Positions 11,354-22,711 of a DNA stretch of 64,000 nt are shown here, one piece after another. The stretch comes from Guillardia theta CCMP2712 (Eukaryota; Cryptophyceae; Pyrenomonadales; Geminigeraceae): NCBI RefSeq assembly GCF_000315625.1, contig NW_005434667.1, positions 673,061-737,060 of the forward strand, read 5' to 3'. Below the pieces are notes generated by a model. It saw nothing but the letters and a program-made list of their open reading frames with translations. It searched no databases and was not told where the DNA came from. Position numbers and translations under genes: made by a program. The stretch's first letter is position 1; every line of letters begins with the position of its first letter.

Positions 11354-13483
11354 ATGAGCGGGTCAGACGGGCAGAACAACTTCGTCAAGAAGCTCAACGA
11401 CCTCAATCCCTCCACCGTCTCAGTCCAGACGCTCTCGAAATGGTGAGGGCGACCCCTCAAGTGACGGGCCTGACCTGTCGATGCAAGGATGATCTTCAAC
11501 TACAAACATGCTGCGAACTTGGTGCGGACATGGCAGAGGGAGATCCTGCAAGTGAAGCCGGAAAGGTGAGTCAGAGAGCCTCGAGGGCACTCATTCTCCG
11601 CTAACGGCATTCTAGGAAGCTGACCTTTCTGTACCTGGCGAATGACGTGCTGCAGCAAGTGAGGAACATGACTGACGTTCCTTCTCTGAAGTTTGCTCGT
11701 GTCCTGTCAGAGCCGCAAGAAACACCAGGAGTTCTTGAACGAATTCGGTTGGACCCAGGGCCTTGAGAGCGTTAGTCCTGACCATTTCCCTTCAACCAGC
11801 CAAAGTCCTTCCAGGGGTCCTTGCAGATGTTGCGAAGAGCTGTGATTCGAATCCAAAGGTGCGTTTCTTCCTCTCCCTCCCTCCCTCTCCCTCCCTCCCT
11901 CCCTCTCCCTCCCTCCCTCTCCCCTCCCTCTCCCTCCCTCCCTCTCCCTCCCTCCCTCTCCCTCCCTCCCTCCCTTTCTCCCTCCCTCTCCCTCCCTCCC
12001 GCTCCCCCCCTCCCTCTCCCTCCCTCCCTCTCCCTCCCTCCCTCCCTCTCCCTCCCTCTCCCTCCCTCCCTCTCCCTCCCTCCCTCTCCCTCCTTCTCTC
12101 TGCATGATTGTCTTTCCCGGATTGAAAGTTTCGACAGGTGAAGGAATCGTCCGCGCGGCTCATCATGATCTGGTGCACCTGTATCTCCAGTGGTCAAGTT
12201 AGGTTCTGACATGGAATCTTTTGGAAGGGAGGAGCGAGACGTGTACAGCAAAGACTTCTTGCTCAAGTGCTCGGCTGCACTGGTAACACCTACCCTTGTG
12301 CCAAGATCTCGACTGTTCGTGAGTGGATCCGCAGAAAGGAGAGTTGGCTGTATCCAGCAAAGACACTGGCAGCACGCCCGACATCAAAGGTGCCTCCTGA
12401 CCTTCTCTTCCCCCCAAGGAGGCTGATGTGACTCGTGGCCATCGACGTCTGTAGAGAAGGCGGAGATCCTGGAGCCGGTCGCCAAGGTCTTAACTCCGAG
12501 GTCCTTGCTGGAGTTCTGACGGGGCCTCAGTTGAACGAGGTGCTCTTGCGGCATAAGAATCTGAGCATTCGGACGGACGACAGTCACTCGAAGATCGAGA
12601 ACCTGTTGTCTCCCCCCTTCCTCCTCCCACCAGCGCCTGACCTGTGCCTGCAGACCGCCGGAGATCTTTCAAGTGAACCCTGAGGAGACGACGACTTCAG
12701 ACGTCTCGTATAACATCGCTGTTTCTGCCAGCCAGGTGCCGTTTGCGAAGGAGAGACTCGCTCTCCCTGTCCCCCACCTCACGTTCTCCTGCTCATGAAG
12801 ATCTTCATCACCAACGTCTCGTTGATTGTCAGATCTCCTTCCCCTGTGGTTTCTCCACAGAAGATATCGTTTTCAATATCCTATTCAATCTCTGTCTCCC
12901 CCGACCCTTCTCCTCCCGCTCCCCTCCTGACTTATCCGAAGGTCTTGGAAACTGGTGTGGCAAATAGAGAGGAGTTCAAGAAGTTAACGACTCAGAGCAT
13001 CGAGATCCTTCGCGATCTCCTGAAGGATCAGGTGAGTCCACGAGGCGACCAGCTCCTCTGTGACGCTGCGGAAGATGGCGAAATTTCAGGAGAACGAAAA
13101 GTGGCTCACCGAGCATTCAGCGGTGAGCAGCAGGAGAAGGGAGAGGAGAGCGAGGGATGAGAGAGGTGGAGAGGAGGGAGGGGAGGAGACTCTGACCTCC
13201 CTCTAGGTTCTGGCGAGCCTGAAGCTGTACATGTCCAACATATCCAGCACAGCAGCGCCGGGCGGTGCAGGAGGAGGGGGAGGAGGCCGGCCTCCTCCTT
13301 TGGCTGACAGCGACGAGGACGAGCCGAGGTGCTGCCATTCTCCGCGTTCTGTTTCGCTCACCTGTCCACAGCCCGAAGAGGCCGAGAGGAGAAAACTGGG
13401 CAGGAGGAGAGGAGAGCGTGCAGGAGCAGCCGCCAACTGAGGTGCCCATGGCGGACACTGCAGGAGAGGACTATGAACCATAA
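11354..13483 (+). CDS. CID-domain protein, RPRD1/Rtt103-like
   Basis: RPRD1/Rtt103 proteins bind the RNA polymerase II C-terminal domain during elongation and termination. About twelve small exons can be traced. Exon 1 (11354-11442) gives MSGSDGQNNFVKKLNDLNP. Later exons give the CID core: FNYKHAANLVRTWQREIL, RKLTFLYLANDVLQQ, HQEFLNEFGW, VLPGVLADVAKSCDSNPK, VKESSARLIMIW joined to EERDVYSKDFL. Downstream come KGELAVSSKDTGSTPDI, PPEIFQVNPEET, VANREEFKKLTTQSIEIL and a Gly-rich acidic tail ending TAGEDYEP at 13483. The introns are very short; one (11870-12095) is a CCCTCCCTCT satellite. The phase at the junction near 11770-11800 is not resolved. CID identity is strong; the exact orthologue among RPRD1, RPRD2 and Rtt103 is not settled. 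Confidence 0.82.
11870..12095. repeat. CCCTCCCTCTC satellite inside an intron
   Basis: A nearly pure C/T array built from CCCTCCCTCT units fills an intron of the CID-domain gene. Long open frames across it on both strands are repeat artefacts. Confidence 0.9.
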
Positions 13484-13902
13484 TAGCGGTTGGAGGAAGT
13501 GTGGAGGAGGAGGAGCGAGGAGGAGCGAGGAGGAGGAGGAGGAGGAGGAATTGGCTTATCACGACCCAACTTTAAAATTAAAGACACCCATGAGCTCAAG
13601 GTCAAGACCTTCCTCGTTAGTCTCCCAGCCCCGTCAGATTGCCCAGGATGTCCTTGACGGTCTCGAACAGCCCTCCTCCTCCGGAATCTCCTGCTCTTTC
13701 GGTTCAGTGCGGAACGAGGAGCAGGTACATCCCTCCTCACCTCCTTGATCCCCCTTCCACACCTCTGCGTCCTCCCCCCACACCTCCTCTCCTGCACGTC
13801 ATTCAGTCACGCACAGAGCTCGGACCCTCCCAAGAACCTTCTGGAACTCCCTGGTTGCCTCCTCCTTCACCAACACCACCGCCGAAGAAGCCGCCGGCCC
13901 CA
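13484..13902. other. Convergent 3' region between CID gene and scramblase
   Basis: This lies between two convergent genes. It has a GAG-rich run (13503-13550). On the minus strand, 13557-13735 contains coding-like pieces (GGGLFETVKDILGNLTGLGD and LDLELMGVFNFKVGS) in two frames, and 13803-13900 a Gly-rich piece (GGGDGAGGFFGGGVGEGG) typical of scramblase C-termini. They may be alternative last exons of the scramblase or 3' untranslated sequence. Confidence 0.35.
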
Positions 13903-15935
13903 TCACCACCTCCCGATGTCGCGCCGCCCTGACTCGCTTCTGCTTCCTGAAGTCACGCAAGAGGAGGAGGAGGCAGAGGAGGAGGAGGGGAGGGGGATGG
14001 GGTGAGGAGGAGGAGGAGGAGGAGGTGAAGGAGGAGGAGGAGGAGGAGCTGCTGCAGGAAGCCATGGACTTGCTTGAGATCGACCCGAGGAGGAGGAGGA
14101 AACGGAGGGAGGCAACGACCTGCTGCACTCCCAGCTGCACCTGCCGCTGCGCCACCAGCCGCTCCTCCAGCCGCTTCTGCACCGTCTGCTCCTCCTCCTC
14201 CTCCGATGGGGATGAAGAAGGGGAAAGGGACGCCTCCTCCGCTGTGCCGGCTGAAGTAGTCGAAGTCGATGGAGACGGCGCATGCTAGGACCGTTGCCTT
14301 CTCCTCCACCTTGTCGCTCCCGTCAGTCTCTCCCTTGACGGAAACAAAGCCCTACCGTGAGCGCCCTTCCTATCACCGGGCGGGCAAGCAGGTCTCCTGG
14401 GCTCTGGGCTACCATAGGAGGACTCCACTGGGTTGTTCTCGTGTTGTGATCGACGTAGTACGTGCGACCCTGATTGCTGTCAGAACCAGCAGCAGCAAAC
14501 AATAACAGATTGCCGCTTCCTACTGATACTCCCCATCGCCCTCCTTCTCCTCCTCACTTTTGTCCTCCTCCCTCTTCCTTCTCCTTCCCTCTCCCCTTCT
14601 CTGCCTTCCCTTTGTCGTTTCCTCCATAGCGGGTAACCCAGCAGGAGGCTCACCTGAGGGTCTTGCTTCTCTTCCCATCCTGGAGGAAGCTGCGCTCGTT
14701 CTGATGTAGTGGACGGGTTCTTTGCTGTGGACTGGTACGTCATGCGAGCCCCTGCATGGCAGACCCATCAGCAACATCGCAGAGAGGAGGGGAGAAGAAT
14801 GGTCTGCTAAGCAGAAAGAAGCAGAGGGTTTGTGCAATGAGGATGGGGTTGGGGGGGGGCGGGTGCTGCAGAAAGGAATAGGAGAAGAAGGAGGAGAAGG
14901 AGATTACCAAAGTCATACAGCGGGCTAGCAGGGTCTAGATGAACGATGTACGTATGAGCATCGGTGAAGAGCGTCTGAACGATCGTGCTCAGTCCTGCAA
15001 AGTTCTTGTCGACGGCAGCGAGCGCCCTCCCCTCCTCGTCCTGCAGTATGAGAGCCAGGGAAGTCAGCGAGCATGTCGGGGGAGGGAGTATCTGACCTCC
15101 AGGGTGAACTCCCAGGAGAGGAGGGGAGCGTCGATCATGGCGAACTGAGCCTGGTTGCTGTAAAGGTTGTACTTGCGTCGCCACAGGTGCCAGTTCATGT
15201 GGACCTCCCCGATCTCGTTGAACTGCGCATCCTGGACTCGCAAGGAGCTGGAGACCCAGTAGAAGGGCCTGTTGATCCTGATCAAGATGTTACCGTGCGG
15301 GTCCATGATGGTGGCGGTGAAGGGACGGTGAGTTCGAGCAAGCTGCCGCACGACTGTCTTCCCCAGCGATGACTCCTGCATCGCAATGGTATCAGACGCC
15401 TCCTGCTCCTCCTGCTGCTGCTCCTGCCAACCTCTGCCATGTATCCGACGATTTGGCCCAGCCTGTTGTAGAGGGTGTAATGATTGGCCTGTTCGAAGCC
15501 AACAAGGATCGTCCCGAGCTCAAGCCTCCGCTGCACGGCAAGGTAGGGCTCACTGAGCAGCGACTCCAAGCATGCTCGAATCTACACGCGCTGGTGAGAC
15601 TCCTACCTCACAAGGGAAGAGACACGGGGAGGGTCAACCTGAGGTGGCGGAAGGTTGTTGAGAGGTACGATCTGCCCCGGAGCTGTCGCAGGAGGAGTAT
15701 TGTACGCCTGCTGCTGCTGGTATGCATCGGGGGAAGGAGTCTGGTGGGGAAGAGGAGGGGCATTGCTGTTCTTCGGTGCCGACAAACGATCCCAGTTCAC
15801 CCCAGACAACGCCCTGGAAGCGTTGTGTTGGAGGACCCGAGAAGGGAGCAGTACGGAAGAACGCTGAAGAGGACCTGCTCGAGAGCAAGCCTTCGCTGCT
15901 GTCTGCAACATCCGACAGGTCGCTGCCAACCGCAT
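13903..15935 (-). CDS. Mitochondrial-type phospholipid scramblase with WW domain
   Basis: Scramblases move phospholipids between leaflets; this one resembles the mitochondrial AIM25 type. Exons: 15639-15935, 15432-15581, 15097-15375, 14908-15040, 14654-14751, 14413-14469 and 14120-14351, all phase-compatible, plus a last short exon ending at 13903 (or 13803 by another splice). The ATG at 15935 starts a basic, Ser-rich presequence without acids (MRLAATCRMLQTAAKACSR). Core motifs are SEPYLAVQRRLELG, THRPFTATIMDPHGN, NWHLWRRKYNLY, DAPLLSWEF, GRALAAVDKNFAGL and VSIDFDYFSRHS. Between the last two, exons 14654-14751 and 14413-14469 form a complete WW domain: LPPGWEEKQDPQ, then GRTYYVDHNTRTTQW. The tail is Gly/Ala-rich. 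It should sit in a mitochondrial membrane. Confidence 0.88.
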
Positions 15936-16614
15936 TGCTAGAACGAGAGGAACCGTGTGGCAAAGTGCAGTCTGATTTCTGTTTCTGCGCAGCAACCTCA
16001 AGCCTTGAACCTTCTATCGTCTCCTGTCCTCTCCTATCACCTCCTCTCCTGTCCCGTCGTCTCCTCTCCTCTCCTCTCCTCTCCTCTCCTCTCCTCTCCT
16101 CTCCTCTCCTCTCCTCTCTTCTCCTCCCCGCTTCCTGTCCTCGCTCCTCCAAGAGGGTTTGGTTTCGTCACCTTTCAATGAATTCTTTTGAGTTTCTTTT
16201 GGGTCATAGTGGGGATGTGGTCTAGGATTGAAGCGGGATGACGACGCAGGGGGCGCAGGAAGGGTCGGGCATGGCACAGGAGGGAGAGGGGCAGGGAGGG
16301 AGAAGGGAAGGAGGAGAGTGAGGACGAGGACGAGGAAGAGGACGAGGATGGGGAGGAGGAAGAGGAAGAGAAAGAGGACGAGGATGGGGAGGAGCAGGAA
16401 GAGAAGGACAAGTGCGAGGACAATAGCGAGAAGAGGATACATAGAGATTCCAACCATGATGCAGTAAGAGAGCTGTCTCGTCCTCATAGGTTTCGATCAA
16501 CACAACATCTCCTTCCTCTCTGTGTGTCTAGCTGTGGCTCGCGACTGATGACGTTGCACTCTTTCTGCCAGATGATCGGATAAAGCCCGAGATTATCTCT
16601 TTTGCAATCTTGCC
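15936..16614. promoter_or_regulatory. Divergent promoter region with TCTCC array
   Basis: This 679-bp spacer between the scramblase and the PDZ/RasGAP-like gene contains a (TCTCC)n array at about 16058-16120 and a GA-rich block at 16255-16430. Both promoters must lie here, but no defined element could be assigned. Confidence 0.4.
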
Positions 16615-18771
16615 ATGGTGAAGGAAGACCTGTCGGGAGGGATCACCCGAGTCAAGCAGCTGTTGAGGAGCGTCTCCAAGAGCTTTCCTGTCTTCAAGAC
16701 CTCCAAGAAAGATGTCAAGAGGACAGACATGCCGAGCGACGTCCAGGGGATGCTGCTCAAGTACCAGAGGAACAAGGAGACCCTGCAGGTCCTGGCGGAC
16801 AACCGGGTAGAGTTCAACAAGGCGGCAGACTCGATCACCAAGGTAGATGAAGCTGTTGTTGACTCGGTCAGGAAGCTAGGGGACAATGGCAGAGAACAGT
16901 TTGTGCAGTCGGCCGAAGATATCGTCGTGCTCTACAACGCCATCACAAGCATCCGCAGCAGGTCAAACGACAGCCTGCTGGACTTTCTGCTGGACGTCGG
17001 AAGGATGGATAGGAAGACCGTATCCCATCTGTCGTCAGAGATCTTGAAGCTCGAGAACGCCAGGGACGCCCTCGACAAGACGATCGCAAAGCAGGAGCAG
17101 TCCAAGGAGAGGGGGGGCTCCGCGGGGGAGAGTGCGGAGAAGTTTGAGAGGAGGCAGCAGAAGATCAAGGCGAGGAAGGCGGCGTACGAGGAGCAGATCA
17201 AGGCTCTCAGGAGTCAGTTGCCGACCGCGGAGCTGAAGCTGGAGTCGAACTTCCTGTCGTCGTTCCTCGCAGTTCTCAAGGAGCATCGGGAGATCTTTGC
17301 TGATGTCCTGCTTCTCCTCCAGAACCTCGACGGCGCCATTGAGAACTTGGAGAGGGTCTGCGAGGAGTCGGCCAGTGCGCTGAACGCAACCATGTCGGAG
17401 CAGGACAAGAGGATGGATTCGGAGGTACTGCAACGGTGCCGGCCCAAGATCATCGAGATTCTCTCGATGCCCGACTTCGCCGTCTCCAGCGCCCTCCTCG
17501 ATGTCCACTTCACCACGAGCTCGGAGCCGGACCTGGTCGCTGTTGCGTGTCCCCTCCTCCGGATCCTGGACGATCTCGACCTCTGCGTGCCCTTCATCAA
17601 GTTCATGATCAGCAACGAGCTGCCCAAGGGCTCGTCGGAGACGACGCTGTTCCAAGTGCCCTCCGTCGCCGGCAGCCTGTGCGATGCCGCGTGCCAGATG
17701 GTGGCTGAGGAGTACCTGCACATGACTCTACACCCTCTGATCGAACAGATCTGCAGCGGGGAGGCGGACTTCGAGGTCGACATGCAGCACATTACGGCAG
17801 ACGAATCGTATGAAGTCAACCTGGACAACCTAACCAAGGCGATCCAGTGGTTCTTCGATACGGTCATCATCTCCATCAGCGACGTCCCGCCACTGCTCCG
17901 GACGATCTCCACTCACATCTACAACATCCTCGGAGCGAGAAGAAGGTCTGAGGCGCAGAGGGCCGTCGGCTACTTCTTCCTGGGTAACTACATCTGCCCT
18001 GCCATCAGAGATCCCCTCCGCTTCTCCCTGACTACCCGGCACGTCGATGAGAGGTCGGCAAGGGCTCTCGCCGTCATAGGGTCGGCAATGCAGTTTGCTT
18101 TCTTCGGGGAGGGCGAGCTGAGCTTCCCTCCAACTGTGAAGGAGCTGTCGTTGCAGTACCACGATCGCCTCGTGGAGGTCGTCGACAACCTGGGAACAGT
18201 GAGCCCCTCTGCATCGGAGAGCAGCCTGGCAGAGGTCGAGATGGCTGTAGAGGAGGAGGAGGATATCCTCTCCCTCCGCTCCTTCATCGTTTCAAACCAT
18301 CGGGCCATCGCGACCGCGCTGGCTCAGAAGGGCTTCTCACAGCATCTGTCTGACCTTGCTCTGTGCGTTGACGGGGTCGCCCTGACGGAGGTGGAGCATG
18401 AGAAACGCCTGAAGCCAGGGAGCAACCAGCCTGAGGAGGAGGAGGAGGAGGAGGAGCCCAGTTCTTCCCTGTGGGAGGCTCCAACTGAGCAAGCCGAAAC
18501 TCCGCAAGTCGTCAAGGCAGTCCGCACCGACTACTTCGTTGACGACGCTGACTGCATGCCCGAGAGTGCGCCGGTGAGAATCGATGCAGCTCCAGAGTCT
18601 TCCTCCGTCATCTTCGAGCTCAAGAGGGTCGATGAGAACCCGCGGACTCCCCTCCAGCCAACTCCCAGTAATGGAGCAGAGCCGGCTGAGCCCCAGCCGC
18701 TCATCAGGCCTCGCAGGAGGTACACGAAGACCAAAGTGATCCCGTCGTCCCCTGCCCCTGAACAAGCAGAG

Positions 18772-18805
<34 letters not shown>

Positions 18806-21229
18806 TGGAGCCGGAAGGGCCTCCGGTGGACTTCAAGGTCCCCACGGTGAAGATTAGCAGGAGCGACATCCGCATGGGAATGTCTCAGAGGATGAAGGAG
18901 AAGGTTGCAGGAGACGAGGGGCCGGCAGAGGAGGAGACGGGGGTGTCGGCCCCCCCGAAGAAGTCTGCGGCATCCTACGGGCGACTGTTCGGCATCGGCG
19001 CCGTCTTCAAGAGGAGCAACGACGGTCACTTCTACGTCAAGAAGGTGATCGCCGGGGGGCCTGCACACAAGGCTGGGATCACGGTGGGGTCGAGGGTCCT
19101 GTCGATCGATGGGGAGAAGCTCTATCACAAGCCTGCCGCCTTCCTGTACAACCTTATCCTAGGGAGCGAGGGCTCCTCCCTCACCCTCCAGGTCCAGTCC
19201 GTCGGGGCTGACGTGGACGCCGCGACCCAGAGAGTGACGGTGAGGCGGGCCTTCATCGACGAGAGCTACGCGGCCGAGAGGGACTCGGCGGAGGCCGAGC
19301 AGGCCGCGGCCTCCCCCACCCATGTCGAGGTGCCCCGGGGGCTGGACCGATCGTTCGACGACACCAGGGAGGAGGTGAAGGTGTTTCAGTCGCCGGGGCG
19401 CAAGGTCGACCAGGGCCCGAGGAGCAGTGGGACCAACCAAGTGGGGATCGGAGCGACGTTCAAGATGGATACCGACGGCTACTTCGTGATCAAGAAGTTG
19501 GCGGAGCATGGAGCGGCCCAAGTCTGCAACAAGATCTCTGTGGGCGACAAAGTCCTCGAGATCGACGGGCACAGCATGTTTCGAGCGACGGCCCTTGACC
19601 TGTCCCGTGCGATCCTCGGGCAGGAAGGGACCTGGTTGACCATCATTCTCCGGTCCAGCGACGGATCGTCCAAGTCAGTCGCGCTCAAGAGGTCGAGAGG
19701 GGAGGAGGATCGGGAGGGCGATCTGAGGCCGAGCATGACGACCGCCTCTCCCACAGCTGGGAAACTAGAGAAGTTGAGGATGGAGGAGACGGGAGACAGC
19801 GTCGGAGTCGGGGCCTCGTTTGCCAGAAACCAGTCTGGGGAGCTCGTAGTGCTTGAGAAGTTCCTACAGGATGTGCCCATGGCCGCTGGTGACCGTGTCC
19901 TGGAAGTTGACGGTAATCCCTCCTGATCCAGTGTTCGCCTCCTCCTCCTCTCGCGTCCGCCTCCCTCCCTACCCTCAACCTTGAGTCTCCTCTGCTCGGA
20001 TCCTCGTCTCTCTCTCACTGTTCTCTACTTCCTCCGCAGCAGCTCTGACATCCCGCCCACCTCCCAACGCTGACTCTCCTGCGCAGGCGTGAAGGTCTCC
20101 GGCAAGTCCTCGGCAGCTCTTGAAGCTCTCATCAGCGGCCCAGAAGGATCGACCATCGAGCTGGTTGTGCTCCCTGCTGTTGATGACCGGGAGTCTGGGC
20201 GACTGCCGTCGGTCAAGAGCATCCGGCTGACGCGCAAGAAGGTTCCCAAGTCGCTCATGCGCGATCACGAGGAGGGGAGCCTGGAGGGGCAGACGTGCGA
20301 GCTGTTCTCGGCAGGAGTAGGGATCTGGTTTCAGCGAGAGGAGGGGTCGGGGGCGCTGAGGATACGCAGAGTCCTCCCTCACGTGCAGACCAGCTGCGAG
20401 GACCAGATCAACATCGGGGACCTGATTCTCTCAGTCGATGGCGTCAACCTGCGCAACAGGTCGAGCCGGGAGGTGGTGGAGATGCTCAACGGGAGCAGAG
20501 GAACGAGCTGCAAACTGAAGCTCCAGAAAGCTGAGCCCAACGGGAAGGTAAAAGGGGCAGGGAGACAAGGAGGAGAAGCTGAGGAGGCTTCTGCAGGTCA
20601 TCGAAGCGAAAGTAGTACGAAGTCAAGAAGGTTTTCTTAAGCTAGAGGAGGTGATGGGCCGGACCGCGGGCATTGGCATCCTGTTCAAACACGATCGAGG
20701 TAGGATAGGTGTCGTGCACTCCACGAGAGGATAGGTTGAGGTTGAGGAGTGAAGGGAAGGTGAAAAGGAGAAAGAGGAGGAGACTGACGAAATTTGTTTC
20801 AACATCAGACGGATACTTTTTCATCAAGCGGATCCTAGAAAACAGCCCAGCACAGAGGACGGGAGGGCTGGAGGTTGGAGATACCGTGCGAGAGATCGAC
20901 GGGGTCTCCTTGTTCCGCAAGTCATACAAGGACCTTGAACAAGTGCGGCAATACTGGGGGAGGAGGAGGAGGAGGAGGAGGAGGAGGAGGAGGAGGAGGA
21001 GCTGACTGGTGGGTCGCAGCTGTTGAATGGCGTTGAAGACTCATCCATCAGGCTGGGCATCTGGGATCACGATAGCAGGCGTTTGCGACATGTGAGGGTG
21101 AGCATTCCTGGCAACTTGTGTATGACGTAACCGCAGGTTGACTTGCCAAGAAACTGGACAGAGGACAGGCTGGGGTCAGAGAGTGAGGAGACGGAAGAGT
21201 TCGGGTCTGCGGATCAGGGAGACGTATAG
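16615..21229 (+). CDS. Coiled coil (BAR-like) + degenerate RasGAP + five PDZ domains
   Basis: Exons 16615-19912, 20087-20547, 20642-20699, 20809-20942, 21020-21097 and 21137-21229 join in phase to give 1373 residues. Residues ~20-260 are helical and may be a BAR-type membrane-bending dimer. A RasGAP fold follows (AACQMVAEEYLHMTLHPLI, VPPLLRTISTHIY, FLGNYICPAIRDP). The expected catalytic Arg finger in LFRGNS is LFQVPS, and the stabilising Arg of FLR is Gly, so GAP activity is doubtful. An acidic, Gln-rich linker (polyQ at 18780-18804) leads to five PDZ domains: FGIGAVFKRSNDGHFYVKK, VGIGATFKMDTDGYFVIKK, VGVGASFARNQ, a fourth with VGIWFQREEGS and a fifth with AGIGILFKHDRDGYFFIKR. It is probably a membrane-linked scaffold. 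Four of the five introns lie in the last 1.4 kb; the 16615 ATG has no better rival. Confidence 0.85.
20955..21002 (+). repeat. (AGG)n microsatellite in intron
   Basis: About fourteen AGG triplets lie in the intron before the fifth coding exon of the PDZ scaffold gene, between the donor at 20943 and the acceptor at 21019. Confidence 0.9.
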
Positions 21230-21324
21230 CTTTTGGGAGAAGCTTGAAGATGTACAGTAAATGTTGACTACGTCGCCCTTGGGAGCAATCCGGTCATCGA
21301 CAAAATTTGTCAACACTGCGCGTG

Positions 21325-21962
21325 CTACGACGACTTCACATTCTCAGCAAGTGGCAAAAAAATTCCTTTGAGCTCTGTGTAAGCCTTCTCGATGTCATCA
21401 TTCACAATCTGCGAAACGACATCAGTCCGTCTGGTCACCCAAACAACACATGGATCACCTGGTGGTCAAACAAGCCTGGCTCGTCCTTTGCTTCCAGCTC
21501 CGACTTAGCATTCGCCAGTCTCTTAAGGATCTTGTCTTCTGTTTCCGTTCCTCTTCCTCTCAGTCTCCTTTCTAGCTCCTCCACACTTGGTGGGACCACG
21601 AAAACGAAGGAAGCGAGGAGCCCAGCCTTCCTGCAAGACCTGCACCCCTGCACATCGATGTCCAGTATGCACACCTTCCCGGCCTTGGCCACGTCCTCGA
21701 CTGCGCTCTTGCTCGTGCCGTACAGGTTCCCGTGCACGTTGGCATGCTCCAGGAACTTGCCCTGAGCTATCTCTTCCTCCATCTGTTCGTGTTCCACGAA
21801 GTGATAGTGGACTCCGTTGACCTCACCAGGACGAGGCTGCCTGGTGGTGTGGCTGACGCTGAAGCTGATGAGGGAGCTGAACTCGCTCTTGAGCTTGTCT
21901 ATCAGCGTTCCTTTCCCCACCCCCGACGGTCCACAGACAACCAGGGCTCGCCGTCCTGCCAT
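21325..21962 (-). CDS. Guanylate kinase
   Basis: This enzyme phosphorylates GMP to GDP with ATP. Exons 21459-21962 and 21325-21408 are split by a 50-nt intron (GTGATC...TCGCAG) and give 195 residues, the usual length. Visible motifs are the P-loop [12 protein letters not shown], the GMP-binding [12 protein letters not shown] and [32 protein letters not shown], the lid region [20 protein letters not shown] and the C-terminal [12 protein letters not shown]. There is no targeting extension, so the cytosolic form is likely. It ends about 95 bp from the end of the PDZ scaffold gene (convergent). Confidence 0.96.
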
Positions 21963-22711
21963 GCCGGAGAAGCGACAGGTGAAGGAGAATACTCTCCAGC
22001 AACAGGTGGTGACTACCCCTTTTCTGAAGTAAAAATGAGTGGTGGTATGGGGTCATTTGGCACACCCTACCCCCACCTATATCGGAAGGCACGTGGAACA
22101 TTGTAGGTAAGAACAAAACATTAGACTAAACTCACAGTCAGAACTAAACTCTAAAATAAGTCCCCGCTCTGTTTGTACCAGGGGCTTAATTTAAATTATG
22201 TCAATTCTTTTTTCAGGGGGATGTTATACCCGGTTTAAAATACTTCGGTTTAAAATTCACGGGAACGAACCATTAGCGGAAGCAAGCAAGCACAAGCAAA
22301 TGTAGGAGACAAGAAGAGAAGNNNNNNNNNNNNNNNNNNNNNNNNNNNNNNNNNNNNNNNNNNNNNNNNNNNNNNNNNNNNNNNNNNNNNNNNNNNNNNN
22401 NNNNNNNNNNNNNNNNNNNNNAGGGAGGAGGGGAGGAGGGGAGGAGAGAAGGAAAGAGACATGATCTGGGTTGGAGACCAGAGAGCGAGGAGATACTATA
22501 CTAACCATCGGAAGGAGTCGTGTCAAGAGAAATTGAAACTTGCCATGGCTCAGATCTTTCTCTTTGATTTCTTGATGATCTATTTCGCTGAAAGGTTGCT
22601 GCTTTGCAGGGTAATGAATTGGGATCATTAAGTCAACGATCCGAAAGACAGGAAATTTCACATCAGCTTTGAGTTTACGGTTCCAAACTTCTTGTTTCCT
22701 GCATTATCAAC
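21963..22711. other. Spacer containing a 100-N assembly gap
   Basis: Positions 22322-22421 are unknown bases, a standard-length scaffold gap. The left flank is A/T-rich with a GGGGTCATTTGG/CCCTACCCCC block at 22040-22080. The right flank is GA-rich. No gene is supported; open frames that cross the gap are meaningless. Confidence 0.9.

Noticed and set aside
11707-12266. Overlapping Arg/Glu/Gly-rich frames on the minus strand
   Set aside because: They arise from the CCCTCCCTCT intron satellite; the plus strand carries clear CID-domain exons on both sides.
22250-22661. Frames running through the N block
   Set aside because: They cross the assembly gap and contain only unknown residues there.
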